Origin: Devosia naphthalenivorans
GTDB taxonomy: Bacteria; Pseudomonadota; Alphaproteobacteria; Rhizobiales; Devosiaceae
Assembly (NCBI RefSeq): GCF_003056355.1
Contig: NZ_PYVW01000003.1
Coordinates: 1-64,000, forward strand
Reading direction: 5' to 3'
Length of the DNA stretch: 64,000 nucleotides
Shown here: positions 1-10,460 of the stretch, in pieces
How the letters are laid out: each line of letters begins with the position of its first letter
How positions within the stretch are numbered: position 1 is the stretch's first letter
The notes under the pieces: generated by a model
What the model was told of the DNA's origin: nothing
Seen by the model: the letters and a program-made list of their open reading frames with translations, nothing else
Databases searched by the model: none
Program-made: the position numbers and the translations under genes

Positions 1-2
1 GC

Positions 3-158
3 AGGCTGCCGCGAAAATCCGACCTGGCAACCATCACCGACGAGCACCTGCAAACCATTGTCGCCCTCTACAACAACACCCCGCGAAAATGTCTCGACTT
101 CCAAACCCCAAATGAGGTCTTCTCCAGTTTCTCTAACCGTGTTGCACTTCAAACGTGA
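3..158 (+). CDS. IS30-family transposase, C-terminal fragment (cut by window edge)
   Basis: The first 52 codons read as the end of an IS30-type integrase-core transposase. The segment YNNTPRKCLDFQTPNEVF matches the conserved tail of that family (NxTPRKxLxFxTPxEVF), and the frame closes with TGA. Only the C-terminus lies in the window, so I cannot tell whether the element is intact. No convincing right terminal inverted repeat could be fixed in the following 200 bases, although short GACATCG/GACGACA repeats occur at 185-230. The DUF2934 gene follows about 200 bases later, so this marks the edge of an insertion next to chromosomal genes. Confidence 0.75.
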   Translation, partial: RLPRKSDLATITDEHLQTIVALYNNTPRKCLDFQTPNEVFSSFSNRVALQT

Positions 159-362
159 GTCCACCTCCCGGCTCAAGCAGGGATGACATCGTGGGTGAGG
201 ATGTCGGGACGACATCGTTGGGGACGACAATCTGGCTTGAGCAACAAGTTGTGCGGGCCGGAGGATCGGACCTGCGCAACTGCTGTTGGCGGTGCACGTT
301 GTTCGCGCAGGGCGCCGAACCCGGCGTCCTGTTGCCCCGCTTTGGGGCCAAGGAGCAACGGC

Positions 363-560
363 ATGGAAAAGCAGAGTGAGGAGGCCATTCGCGACCGGGC
401 CTATGCGTTGTGGGTTGAAGCAGGATCGCCGGAGGGGGAAGATCAGCGTTTCTGGCACGATGCGGAACGCCAACTGGCCAATGATGGCGACCTGGATACG
501 TCAGAAAATGCAACTGACGGCGACACGCCACCGATGCCGGCAGGATTGCCAAATCTATGA
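363..560 (+). CDS. DUF2934 family small protein
   Basis: A 65-residue acidic protein whose first half (IRDRAYALWVEAGSPEG followed by DQRFWHDAE) matches the DUF2934 pattern IRxRAYxxWexxGxPxGxdxxhWxxAE. The family has no known biochemical role; members are common in rhizobia, often near stress genes. I chose the ATG at 363 because AAGGAG lies about 9 bases upstream and the domain begins right after it; longer in-frame readings add non-conserved sequence. The C-terminal 25 residues are low complexity (Asp, Thr, Pro). A hairpin with a T run follows the stop within 10 bases, so the gene is probably a single transcription unit. Confidence 0.75.
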   Translation: MEKQSEEAIRDRAYALWVEAGSPEGEDQRFWHDAERQLANDGDLDTSENATDGDTPPMPAGLPNL

Positions 561-568
561 TGAGAATC

Positions 569-603
569 GGGGCGGCGCCTGCCATGGGTGCCGCCCCATT
601 TTT
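569..603 (+). terminator. Rho-independent terminator after the DUF2934 gene
   Basis: GGGGCGGC at 569-576 pairs with GCCGCCCC at 590-597 and is followed by ATTTTT. It starts 9 bases after the stop codon of the DUF2934 gene. Confidence 0.75.
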
Positions 604-1064
604 GGAACGGGTATTTCATCTGCTCGATCAGAATCCGACATCGTTCCACTCCATCTAAATGTTGCCTGTACTTGGGCGAAGTTTCAGAAGCTTTCGATAT
701 TGTCCCGGCTGCTGGCGCCCGAACGTTCCCGGGCAAGACTCCGTTTTCGCGGCGTCAGAAGCCATTCGGAAAAATGTCGATTTCCTTGATTCTACAGCGT
801 TTTGAGCTGTCATATATTGCCAGTGATGCACCCTAGGGACCAAGCGCGGGCTGTGCTTGCCCATGTCGTTACACGAGTGTCGCAAAGCTGTGATTTGTAC
901 GCGCCAACCGGGATCGCATCGCGGCCCGGCTTTCCACTTGCATATTTTCCCAGCCAGTAGTTAGCTTTGGTTTGGGAGAGCTCGACGGAAGATCGATGGA
1001 ACCTGCCGGCCGCATTGGCGGAAGGCGGAATATCCGTTCCACGGAACGGCCAAGGGAGATTACA
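604..1064. other. Non-coding stretch upstream of the ABC operon
   Basis: No open frame here has a ribosome site or recognisable protein. It must carry the promoter of the ABC operon starting at 1065. One CTGTCAT heptamer (807-813), followed by ATAT and a poor second heptamer, resembles half of a PHO box but is not convincing alone. A good Shine-Dalgarno (AAGGGAG) sits at 1052-1058. Confidence 0.4.
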
Positions 1065-2213
1065 ATGAAACGGCGTGATTTTATGCTCGCTGCCGGCGCA
1101 ACCGCTGGCGTGTTTATGATGCCTCGCATGTCTTTCGGCGCGGAAGGCATCATTGATTGGTACACCAGTTCTGACCAGAACATCATGGACTTCTGGACCA
1201 ATGTGGTGAAGCCGAAGTTCGAAGCCGCCAATCCGGGAATCACCATCAATCTGGTGGACGGCGGCGACAATGCCGGTCTGCAGTCGATTGCCGAGCGTGC
1301 TTTGGCGGCCCTTGGCTCCGATGCCGATCCGCAGGCAGACTTCTTCGAGGGCTTCGATGCGCGCCAGCCCGTTGGCGCAATCGATGAAGGCCTGTGGGTG
1401 AACTTCGAAGAAGCCGGGCTTTCGAACTATTCCAAGATCAACCCGCTGGCGCTCGATATCCCGCAGAACATGCCCTATCGCGGTTCTCAGGTACTTCTGG
1501 CCTACGATACCACCAAGCTGGACCCCGCAAACGCGCCCAAGACATGGGACGACCTTATTGCCTGGATCAAGGCAAACCCCGGGCAGTTCATCTACAACCG
1601 TCCGAACAAGGGCGGCTCGGGGCTGAACTTCGTGCGCCGCTCGGTGCTGGAAGCCAATGGCCGGGACATCAGCAAGTTCACGGTGGACAATGCCACACCG
1701 GAAAATACCGAAGCGATGTTGCCCGGTGCCTGGGAAATTCTGAACGATATCGCCCCATCCCTGTTCGACGGTGGCGCCTACACTTCTGGCAATACCCAGT
1801 CCCTGCAGCTGCTCGGCCAATCTGCCGTGACCATGATCCCGGCCTGGTCGGATCAGGCGCTGTCGGCTATTGAACAGGGCGTGCTGCCCGAGACGACAGG
1901 CTTGGTACAATTGCAGGATCTGGGCCTGCCGGGCGGTTTCTCGCGCCTCACCATCAATACCAACGGCGTCAACAATGCAGCAGCCATGAAGCTGGCGGAC
2001 TTCGTGCTGAGCGAGGAAATCCAGTCGGCAGTGCTGACTGAGCTCGGCGGCTTTCCCGGCGTTTCGTGGGAGCATGTCGATCCGGCTCTGCGCGAGCGCT
2101 TTGCCGACATTATCCCCTCTTCCATCCCGGTCTTCCCGAGCGGTGACTGGGAGCGCGCCATCAGCGATGGCTGGTATCGCACCGTTGCCCCGAACGTGGA
2201 TCCCAATTCGTGA
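1065..2213 (+). CDS. ABC transporter periplasmic substrate-binding protein (family 1, Fe/organophosphate-like)
   Basis: A 382-residue extracellular solute-binding protein of the family 1 / iron(III)-binding-like group. The N-terminus carries a twin-arginine-like signal (KRRDFM, hydrophobic stretch, SFGA cleavage near residue 26), so export may go through Tat. I chose ATG 1065, with AAGGGAG 6 bases before it, over an upstream in-frame start that would bury the signal. The stop overlaps the GTG start of the permease (GTGA). The substrate is not readable from sequence. The operon ends with a glycerophosphodiester phosphodiesterase, and some binding proteins of this fold (AfuA type) bind phosphorylated organics. 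I therefore infer a glycerol-phosphate or glycerophosphodiester ligand, with iron as the alternative. Confidence 0.85.
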   Translation: MKRRDFMLAAGATAGVFMMPRMSFGAEGIIDWYTSSDQNIMDFWTNVVKPKFEAANPGITINLVDGGDNAGLQSIAERALAALGSDADPQADFFEGFDARQPVGAIDEGLWVNFEEAGLSNYSKINPLALDIPQNMPYRGSQVLLAYDTTKLDPANAPKTWDDLIAWIKANPGQFIYNRPNKGGSGLNFVRRSVLEANGRDISKFTVDNATPENTEAMLPGAWEILNDIAPSLFDGGAYTSGNTQSLQLLGQSAVTMIPAWSDQALSAIEQGVLPETTGLVQLQDLGLPGGFSRLTINTNGVNNAAAMKLADFVLSEEIQSAVLTELGGFPGVSWEHVDPALRERFADIIPSSIPVFPSGDWERAISDGWYRTVAPNVDPNS

Positions 2214-3085
2214 CCATTGTTGCCGAGGGTTCCACCGGAACCAACGAAAATCGCGGGGGGCCAATTGGCCTCCTGCTCGTTGCCCTTCCAGTCTTTCTGG
2301 TGTGCTGGCTGGTAATCTGGCCAATCATCTCCGCCGTCATGCGGACGCTGTGGCTGACGTCCGAAACCGGTGAGAAGCGGTTTTCTACCGAGACCTACCA
2401 GTTTTTCTTTTCCGATCCGTATAGCCTGTCCAATCTGTCGCTGACACTGTGGACCACTTGTGTATGCGCGCTCCTGCTGCTGCTGGTGTGTCTGCCAATC
2501 GCGCTCTACCTGCGCTTCTCGACCAGCAAGGTTGCAGCCTATGTGCAGGGTCTGGCTATTTTCCCGATGTTCGTGCCCTCGATCATCCTCAGCTTCGCGT
2601 TTATCCGCGTTCTGGGTCCCAACGGGACTGTGGACCTGCTGCTGAATGCGGCGAGCCTGCCCAAGATGCGCTCGCCTTATCTGACACCATGGGGGCCGGT
2701 GATCGGTCTGGTGTGGGACAATATTCCGTTGACCGTACTTATCCTGCTTGCCGGCCTGGGCAGCGTATCGAACCAGGCCATCGAGGCGGCGCGGGACGTG
2801 GGCGCAGGCAAGCTGGCCGTCTTATGGCACATCATCCTGCCGCGCATCGTCAATTCCATCCTCGTGGCGATCTCTTTCGCCGTGCTTGGCATCTTCTCGG
2901 CGTTCACCCTGCCCTACATTCTCGGGCCGGCGGCGCCAGAGTTGATAGGACCGTTCATGCAACGCACCTTCCGCGATCTCTATGATCCTATCAACGCCAT
3001 CACCCAAGCAGTCATCACGTTCGGTTTCTGCATCGTGTTCGGTCTCTTCTATGTGCGCTCCGTCGCCAAGAACAGGGCGCCTTAG
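2210..3085 (+). CDS. ABC transporter inner-membrane permease 1
   Basis: A 291-residue integral membrane component with about six hydrophobic segments, starting with residues 20-45. The EAA loop that docks on the ATPase (IEAARDVGAG...ILP) lies near residues 191-210. The GTG start overlaps the stop of the binding-protein gene, giving translational coupling. It belongs to the binding-protein-dependent permease family (BPD_transp_1) and should pair with the product at 3087 to form the channel. The substrate is the same as for the binding protein and is unknown; glycerophosphodiester-type compounds are inferred from the downstream phosphodiesterase. Confidence 0.85.
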   Translation: MTIVAEGSTGTNENRGGPIGLLLVALPVFLVCWLVIWPIISAVMRTLWLTSETGEKRFSTETYQFFFSDPYSLSNLSLTLWTTCVCALLLLLVCLPIALYLRFSTSKVAAYVQGLAIFPMFVPSIILSFAFIRVLGPNGTVDLLLNAASLPKMRSPYLTPWGPVIGLVWDNIPLTVLILLAGLGSVSNQAIEAARDVGAGKLAVLWHIILPRIVNSILVAISFAVLGIFSAFTLPYILGPAAPELIGPFMQRTFRDLYDPINAITQAVITFGFCIVFGLFYVRSVAKNRAP

Positions 3086-3086
3086 C

Positions 3087-3905
3087 ATGAACACCCTTGT
3101 GCATCGCAGAGCCGACTGGACCGGCATCATCATGGCCGTCGTCCTGACGCTGGTCATCGTCCTCCCCCTGATCGTGGTCGGGACCTGGGCTTTCGCCAAT
3201 GTGTGGCGCTATCCATCCGTCATCCCGCAGGAATTCGGGCTGCGCTTCTGGTACCAGACACTGGCTCGGGCCGATGTGTGGACCTCCATCGGCACCAGCC
3301 TGACGCTGTCGCTGACCGTGACGGCGCTCTCGGCAGCCATCTGCCTGCCTGCGGCCTATGCGTTCGCACGGATGGAGTTTCCGGGGCGGAACATCCTGTT
3401 CTTCTCGTTTCTGGCGGGACATGCCTTTCCGAAATTCGGGCTGCTGGTGGCGATTGCGGGCATTTTCCTGCAGCTCAACCTAATCGGCACGTTCTGGGGC
3501 GTGGTGTTGATCCAGTTGGTGGGCACGCTGTTGTTCATGATCTGGATTCCCGTCGCGGCGTTCCAGTCGGTTGACCGGCGCATGGAGGAAGCGGCACGCG
3601 ATGTGGGCGCAGGGCCGTTCCGGGTGTTCTGGTCGATTACCTTGCCGCAGGCTGGGCCGACCATTGCGGCGGCGGTGCTGCTGAGCTTTGTGGGCACCTT
3701 CTACGAAACCGAAGGCGCCTGGCTGATTGGGGCGCCGCAGGTGCGGACGCTGCCGGTGCTGATGATCTCGTTCATCAACAACCAGCCGGTGATCCAGTAT
3801 GGCGCGGTGCTATCCGTGCTGCTGTGGGTGCCAAGTTTCATTGCGCTGATGTTTGCGCGCCGAGTGGTGAACTCGGGTTCGTTCGCCCGCGGCTTCGGCG
3901 GCTAG
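3087..3905 (+). CDS. ABC transporter inner-membrane permease 2
   Basis: A 272-residue permease with the first membrane helix at residues 14-36 and an EAA loop at about 167-185 (EEAARDVGAG). The ATG lies one base after the stop of permease 1, so translation is probably coupled. An upstream in-frame start would overlap permease 1 by about 100 bases and was rejected. Together with permease 1 it makes the heterodimeric transmembrane part of the importer energised by the ATPase at 3914. Confidence 0.85.
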   Translation: MNTLVHRRADWTGIIMAVVLTLVIVLPLIVVGTWAFANVWRYPSVIPQEFGLRFWYQTLARADVWTSIGTSLTLSLTVTALSAAICLPAAYAFARMEFPGRNILFFSFLAGHAFPKFGLLVAIAGIFLQLNLIGTFWGVVLIQLVGTLLFMIWIPVAAFQSVDRRMEEAARDVGAGPFRVFWSITLPQAGPTIAAAVLLSFVGTFYETEGAWLIGAPQVRTLPVLMISFINNQPVIQYGAVLSVLLWVPSFIALMFARRVVNSGSFARGFGG

Positions 3906-3913
3906 GAAAATCA

Positions 3914-4951
<1,038 letters not shown>

Positions 4952-4986
4952 TTGGCCGACCGCTCCAGCAGTCATGTTTGTTGCCA

Positions 4987-5071
4987 CCGGGTCATTCCCG
5001 CGAAAGCGGGAACCTCGGTTATCTTGGAAGACCCGCAAACGGAGGTTCCCGCTTTCGCGGGAATGACCCGG
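4987..5071. repeat. Perfect 30-bp inverted repeat (family C)
   Basis: The left arm 4987-5016 (begins CCGGGTCATTCCCGCG) is the exact reverse complement of the right arm 5042-5071, with a 25-base loop. It lies between the ATPase and phosphodiesterase genes. The last base of the right arm is the first base of the proposed GTG start of the phosphodiesterase, so a folded RNA here could affect its translation. Confidence 0.85.
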
Positions 5072-5907
5072 TGATAGCTGCCCCCATCTTCATCGAGCGC
5101 GACGGCCATCGCACCTGGCTCAAATGGCACCGGGCGCGGCGGCGCGGCAGTGATCCGGCGTTCACCGGGCAGCGCATTCTTGAGGGGATGCGGCTGGGGG
5201 CGAGTGTCGAGGTGGATCTGGTGGTGCATGGCGACCGCGGCTTTGCGGTCCTGCATGACCTGACGGCTGATCGGGAAACGACGGGCCGGGGCCGGATAGC
5301 AGAACTGAGCGCGGCTGCGCTGCGCGGGTTTTATTTGCGCGGGCAGGACGGGACGCCGCTTGGTGAGCATGTGATGCTGCTGGAGGATTTGTGCGTGTTG
5401 CTGGCGCAGGGCGAGTTGCATCCTGAGGCGCTGCTGCAACTGGACTACAAGGAAGATTGGCGCGTGCTGGACGAGGTGGCGCTGGCGGTTTTCCGGCAGG
5501 CCGTCGGGCCGGTGGCCAGGCACATGATCCTGTCGTCGGGCGATGCCGAGGCGGTACGGATTTTGACCAAGGACGTGCCGGGGCTCAGGATCGGGTATGA
5601 TCCGTGCCATGACGGGGCGCTGGAGCGGTTGGCGGAGACGCGGGATTTTGCGGGGTTTGTGCGCGATGCGGTGGCGGCTTCGCCGCACGCTGAGATGATT
5701 TATCTGGCATATCCGCTGGTGCTGGAGGCGCATCGGCTGGGGTTTGACCTCGTTGCGGCGTTCCATGCGGAGGGGCGGCGGATCGATGCCTATACGATCA
5801 ACAAGGCGGATGCGGTCTCACGGGACAAGGTTGAGGCGTTGTTGGGGCTGAGGGTGGATCAGATTACAACGGATGATCCGGAGGGGTTGTTGGCATTGGT
5901 GGGGTGA
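5071..5907 (+). CDS. Glycerophosphodiester phosphodiesterase family protein
   Basis: About 278 residues with GDPD-fold features: the VEVDLVVHGDRGFAVLHD block corresponds to the metal-binding ExD...H motif. Later blocks are LLQLDYKED and a C-terminal INKADAVSRDKVEALLGLRVDQITTDDPE, typical of the end of the GDPD barrel. The usual N-terminal HRG...PENT motif is degenerate (KWHRARRRGSDPAFTG), so the catalytic His/Arg should be checked. GDPD enzymes hydrolyse glycerophosphodiesters to glycerol-3-phosphate and an alcohol. The start is uncertain. GTG 5071 is used because upstream in-frame codons lie inside the inverted repeat; a later ATG at about 5182 would cut the domain. It probably acts on what the upstream importer brings in. 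Confidence 0.75.
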   Translation: MIAAPIFIERDGHRTWLKWHRARRRGSDPAFTGQRILEGMRLGASVEVDLVVHGDRGFAVLHDLTADRETTGRGRIAELSAAALRGFYLRGQDGTPLGEHVMLLEDLCVLLAQGELHPEALLQLDYKEDWRVLDEVALAVFRQAVGPVARHMILSSGDAEAVRILTKDVPGLRIGYDPCHDGALERLAETRDFAGFVRDAVAASPHAEMIYLAYPLVLEAHRLGFDLVAAFHAEGRRIDAYTINKADAVSRDKVEALLGLRVDQITTDDPEGLLALVG

Positions 5908-5947
5908 GGTGGAGCTCGGGTGGGCATTGGGGGCGTTCCGACCTCTG

Positions 5948-6000
5948 AACCCCTCACCCGCCGGCTTCGCCGTCGACCTCTCCCCTCAGGGGCGAGGTGG
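5948..6000. repeat. Intergenic repeat (family D, CCCTCACCC...CTCTCCCC type)
   Basis: A stretch of CCCCTCACCCGCCGGCTTCG type followed by CTCTCCCC and GGGGCGAGGTGG. It is palindrome-rich and resembles elements at 17741-17878 and 27631-27744. It lies in the convergent gap between the phosphodiesterase and the monophosphatase gene. Confidence 0.6.
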
Positions 6001-6036
6001 GCTGGCGCCCGCCGCTAGGCTGGTGCGAATATTCTC

Positions 6037-6130
6037 GATCGTCACCCTCGGGCTTGACCCGAGGGCGCTACACTTGCGGAGCTGCCGAGCAAGCAAAGAA
6101 CCCTCGGGTCTTCGCCCGAGGGTGACGATC
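6037..6130. repeat. Intergenic inverted repeat (family A, copy 1)
   Basis: The arms GATCGTCACCCTCGGG and CCCGAGGGTGACGATC are exact reverse complements at the ends of a 94-base unit, with further internal pairing (CTTGACCCGAGGG). Related copies occur at 31160, 32095, 33131, 49811 and 52123. It sits between convergent genes and could serve as a bidirectional transcript end. Confidence 0.85.
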
Positions 6131-6145
6131 GGGTTCACTTGGGCC

Positions 6146-6961
<816 letters not shown>

Positions 6962-7117
6962 CGGAGACTCCGGGGTTAGACAGTTGGAAGTGATGCACAA
7001 TAGTCGGCGCGCATGCAACCGGAGGTTGGCTCTTGCTGCGTTATTCGGTGACGTACAAATCTCGTCACCCCACAACACCACTTTGCCTCCACGGCGTCGT
7101 TCCCGTGGGACTGCTGA

Positions 7118-9820
7118 CTATGCGCCAGTCAGCACCGGTAGGCGGACGCGGAAGCAGGCGCCGGGAAGCGGCCCCTGTACAAGCTCCAGCGTGCCGTTCA
7201 TGCGGGTGATGATCTGGCGGGAAATGGCGAGGCCGAGCCCTGCCCCGCTCTGGTCGGCGGCAGCGCGCTGTCCGCGCGAGAATTTTTCGAAGATCAGCTT
7301 TCGTTCGCCGGTGGCTATGCCGGGACCGTTATCGGCAATTTCCACCAGATGATGACCGGTCCGCATGCGAGACGATACGCTGATGACGGGATGGCTGGCG
7401 TCGTTGTATTTCACCGCGTTGGAAATGAGGTTGATGTAGACTTGGCAGAGCCGGTCCACGTCGCCTTCCACCAGCGCGGATGCGGCGCGCTTGCCGCGTT
7501 CTACCGAAACATTGCGTTGACGCAATAGCGCCTCGCAGACGTTGAGCGCCCGATCCAGCGCCAGTTCGGGATTAATCGGTGCATTCTGCCAGGTCCGCTC
7601 GCCACGTTCGAGCGCGGACAGATCGAGGATTTCATCGAGCAATTTGGTCAGGCGCAGCGATTCCTGATGAATGGTGCAGACGAACTGTCGGCGCTGGCCG
7701 TGATCGATGTCGTCCGCATCGAGCAGGATTTCGGAGAAGGAGCGGATCGAGGTCATCGGCGTGCGCACTTCATGGCTCACCTGGCTCAAGAATTCATCCT
7801 TCTGCGAATCGAGTTCGCGCAGCTGCGTGTTGGCTTCCTCGAGCTTTTGAGCGGTGGAACGCAGCTCGGCCGAAGTTTTTTCGAGCTGTTGGGAATATTC
7901 GATGACCTGCTGGGTTTCGTCGGCCATCTGCATCATCTCTTCGAGCGACACGTCGCTGCCCGAGACAACCTTGGACAGCATCACATGCGCGGAGGCCGCC
8001 CCGATGGAGCCGGCCAGCTCGCGTTCGAGCCGGCCGATGAAGTCCGCCGACGGCTCCAGCATGTCGGGGTCGACACCCGCATCGCGCGCTTCGGTTTCGA
8101 ACAGGGCGGCGGCGCGGCGATCGCCCAGCACGCGCTCCGCGACAAAGAACAGATCATTGGCCGTGGCCGAGCCCGGCACGAAATTACCGCGCGTTGTATG
8201 GCCCTGCCGGAAGACATCGATGAAAACGCTGGCTTGCAGCCGCTCAAGCGCCGAGGGGCTGGTGACCAGGGAGCCGACGGTCAGGATGACGATGTTTGCC
8301 GACAGGCTCCAGAATGCGGCATGGGTGAGGGAGTCCCAACCCGCCAGTCCGAACATCGCTTCGGGCCGCAGCCAGCCGATGCCCCACGGACCTTGATCGA
8401 GCAGCAGGGCCACCTGCGGGGAAACCGAGGAAAATGACGGCAGGAAGCTGCACCACACCCAGAACACGAACCCTGCCCCGATCGCCGCCGTCACGGCCTT
8501 GCGGGAAGCATCGCGCCAGAACAAGGCGGCAATGACGGCGGGAAAGAACTGGGCAATGGCGGTGAAGGAAATCAAGCCGATGGGCGCCAGTGCGTTGGAA
8601 TCGCGAGTGAAGAAGAAATAGAAAAAGCCCAGCGACAGGATCAACACGATGGACAGCCGGCGCGCGAACAGCAGCAGGTTCGTGACGCCCTGCCCGCCAC
8701 TGCTGGGCGAGCCGAAGCGCAAGATCAGCGGCATGATGATGTGGTTGGAAACCATGATTGAGAGCGCGATGGACTCAAGGATGATCATGGACGTGGCCGA
8801 GGAGAACCCGCCAATGAACGCGAGCAACGCCAGCGCGTCCTGGCCTTGAGCCAAAGGCAGGGTCAGCGCGAACATGTCCGGATTAGAGCCGGCAGGCATC
8901 TTGGTGAGCCCGAACACGGCAATGGGCAGGATGAACAGGCTCATCAGCAGCATGTAGGCAGGGAAAGCCCAGGAGGCGACGCGCAGATGGTTTTCGTCGG
9001 AATTCTCGACGACGGTCACCTGAAACTGCCGCGGCAGGCAAACAATGGCCGCCGTGGATAGTGCCAGGGTGGTCATCCAGCGGGCATCAAAGGTGTTTTC
9101 TGACTGCACCGAAATGCCGGCAGCGGCGGCGTCGCTGAAGATTTGCTCCAGCCCCCCGCCGATGAAGACGATGAATACCCCGACCGCCACCAATGCGGTC
9201 AGCTTCACAACGGCTTCGAAGGCGATGGCCGCGACGACGCCATGGTGCTGCTCCTTGGCGTCGACATGGCGGGTGCCGAACAGGATGGTGAACAGCGCCA
9301 TGCCCGCTGCTACGCCAAGGGCCAGGCCGACATCGTCGATGCCCTTGAGGCTGCCCTGCCCGAACTCCGATGAACCGGCGACGGCCTGAATGGAGGAGGT
9401 CACGGCCTTGAGCTGCAGCGCTATGTAGGGGGCGATACCGATCACGGCGATGCAGGTGACCAGCACCGCAAGCCGGTTGGATTTGCCAAAGCGCGAGGAC
9501 AGGAGGTCGGCGAGCGAGGTGATGCGTTGCTGGTGGCTGATGCGCACGAGCCGGCGGAGCAGGAACCACCAGCCGACGAAAACAAGCGTCGGGCCCAGAT
9601 AGATGGTGAGGAACTCAAGCCCGCTGCGCGCGGCGTTGCCGACAGCGCCATAGAAAGTCCAGCTGGTGCAATAAACCGAAATGGAGAGGGTGTAGACGGC
9701 GGGCGAATGAAGGAAGGATTTTTGATGCGTGCGCGCGCGCCGGTCACCGAAATAGGCGATCACGAAGAGCAGGCAAACATAGCCGACGGCGGTTGCGATG
9801 ACAAAATCGGCGGAGAGCAT
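7118..9820 (-). CDS. Sodium/solute symporter-histidine kinase fusion (CbrA-like)
   Basis: A 900-residue protein joining an SSS-family (PutP-like) transporter domain of about 13 membrane segments (residues 1 to about 520) to a histidine kinase. A linker of about 130 residues containing a predicted coiled coil (about 640-676) precedes the kinase. Phospho-acceptor His683 sits in SHEVRTP; the N box NLISNAVKYN is near 797-806, G1 DNGPGIA near 830 and G2 GAGLGLA near 859. CbrA-type kinases couple amino-acid or carbon sensing or transport to gene control. The ATG overlaps the stop of the small membrane gene upstream by one base, and a lone receiver protein is encoded at the head of the operon as the likely phosphate acceptor. 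The ligand is unknown. Confidence 0.88.
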   Translation of the reverse strand: MLSADFVIATAVGYVCLLFVIAYFGDRRARTHQKSFLHSPAVYTLSISVYCTSWTFYGAVGNAARSGLEFLTIYLGPTLVFVGWWFLLRRLVRISHQQRITSLADLLSSRFGKSNRLAVLVTCIAVIGIAPYIALQLKAVTSSIQAVAGSSEFGQGSLKGIDDVGLALGVAAGMALFTILFGTRHVDAKEQHHGVVAAIAFEAVVKLTALVAVGVFIVFIGGGLEQIFSDAAAAGISVQSENTFDARWMTTLALSTAAIVCLPRQFQVTVVENSDENHLRVASWAFPAYMLLMSLFILPIAVFGLTKMPAGSNPDMFALTLPLAQGQDALALLAFIGGFSSATSMIILESIALSIMVSNHIIMPLILRFGSPSSGGQGVTNLLLFARRLSIVLILSLGFFYFFFTRDSNALAPIGLISFTAIAQFFPAVIAALFWRDASRKAVTAAIGAGFVFWVWCSFLPSFSSVSPQVALLLDQGPWGIGWLRPEAMFGLAGWDSLTHAAFWSLSANIVILTVGSLVTSPSALERLQASVFIDVFRQGHTTRGNFVPGSATANDLFFVAERVLGDRRAAALFETEARDAGVDPDMLEPSADFIGRLERELAGSIGAASAHVMLSKVVSGSDVSLEEMMQMADETQQVIEYSQQLEKTSAELRSTAQKLEEANTQLRELDSQKDEFLSQVSHEVRTPMTSIRSFSEILLDADDIDHGQRRQFVCTIHQESLRLTKLLDEILDLSALERGERTWQNAPINPELALDRALNVCEALLRQRNVSVERGKRAASALVEGDVDRLCQVYINLISNAVKYNDASHPVISVSSRMRTGHHLVEIADNGPGIATGERKLIFEKFSRGQRAAADQSGAGLGLAISRQIITRMNGTLELVQGPLPGACFRVRLPVLTGA

Positions 9821-10050
9821 CAGTCGCTCTCGCCGCTGTTGGGCGGCTGCTCGCGCGGCAGAAGATGGGTGAGCAGCGCCGTGCCGCCGATCAGCAACAG
9901 CCAGACCACGAACAGGTAGATGACGATCTGCGGCACACCGAAATGGCTGATCGGCTGGTTGAACACCATCACGAAGGGCGGCAGCATCAGCAAGGCGCCC
10001 GACAGCGTCAGCACCAGCAAGGCGCTTGCGAGTTTACGCCGATCCACCAC
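9820..10050 (-). CDS. Small two-helix membrane protein in the symporter-kinase operon
   Basis: About 76 residues with two hydrophobic helices (near residues 8-30 and 40-62) and a charged tail ending NSGESD. The GTG start at 10050 lies inside the last codons of the receiver gene (17-base overlap), and its stop overlaps the ATG of the kinase gene, so translation is tightly coupled on both sides. I recognise no family by motif. Its position resembles small companion subunits of some SSS-family symporters, so an accessory role for the transporter-kinase is inferred. A second GTG at 10047 is equally possible as the start. Confidence 0.65.
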   Translation of the reverse strand: MVDRRKLASALLVLTLSGALLMLPPFVMVFNQPISHFGVPQIVIYLFVVWLLLIGGTALLTHLLPREQPPNSGESD

Positions 10051-10417
10051 TACCGCCCAGCAATTGCCGCACAGCGCCGACCACCTCGGCATTGGCGTAT
10101 GGCTTGGTGACGAAGGCATCGGCACCCAGTTCCTCGGCGATGCGCCGATCCTGCTGCTGACCCTTGGCGGTGAGGATCAGGACGGGCGTCGCGCGCATCT
10201 GAAGATCGGCCCTGATTTGCTTGAGCACATCGAAGCCGCTGCGCCTGGGCAGCATGACATCAAGCACCACGACGCGCGGGCGCAGGCGCCGCACGGCCTC
10301 CAGCGCCGCATCACCATCGGTGACCGTGTGAATAGACCAGCCGGCGCGCCGCAGGATGAAATCGAGCGATTCCAGAATGCTCGGCTCATCCTCGGCGATA
10401 AGTATATCGGTTGCCAA
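10034..10417 (-). CDS. Stand-alone response regulator receiver protein (CheY-like)
   Basis: A 127-residue receiver domain with no output domain. The acidic pocket is in IAEDEPS (Asp10/Glu11), the phosphorylated Asp is Asp53 in VLDVMLP, Thr83 is in LILTAKG and Lys105 in VTKPY. I chose the TTG at 10417 because AAGGGGGG lies 5 bases upstream and the domain starts three residues later; longer readings run into intergenic repeat B1. It is the first gene of the operon with the small membrane protein and the symporter-kinase fusion, so it is the likely partner of that kinase. Without a DNA-binding domain it must signal by protein contact or phosphotransfer. Confidence 0.85.
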   Translation of the reverse strand: MATDILIAEDEPSILESLDFILRRAGWSIHTVTDGDAALEAVRRLRPRVVVLDVMLPRRSGFDVLKQIRADLQMRATPVLILTAKGQQQDRRIAEELGADAFVTKPYANAEVVGAVRQLLGGSGGSA

Positions 10418-10460
10418 TTTCCCCCCTTGGACCACCGAACATTCTTGCGTGTTCGACTGG

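Noticed and set aside
810..2324. Minus-strand open frame of 504 codons
   Set aside because: Antisense to the binding-protein gene, which has a signal peptide, ribosome site and overlap with the permease gene.
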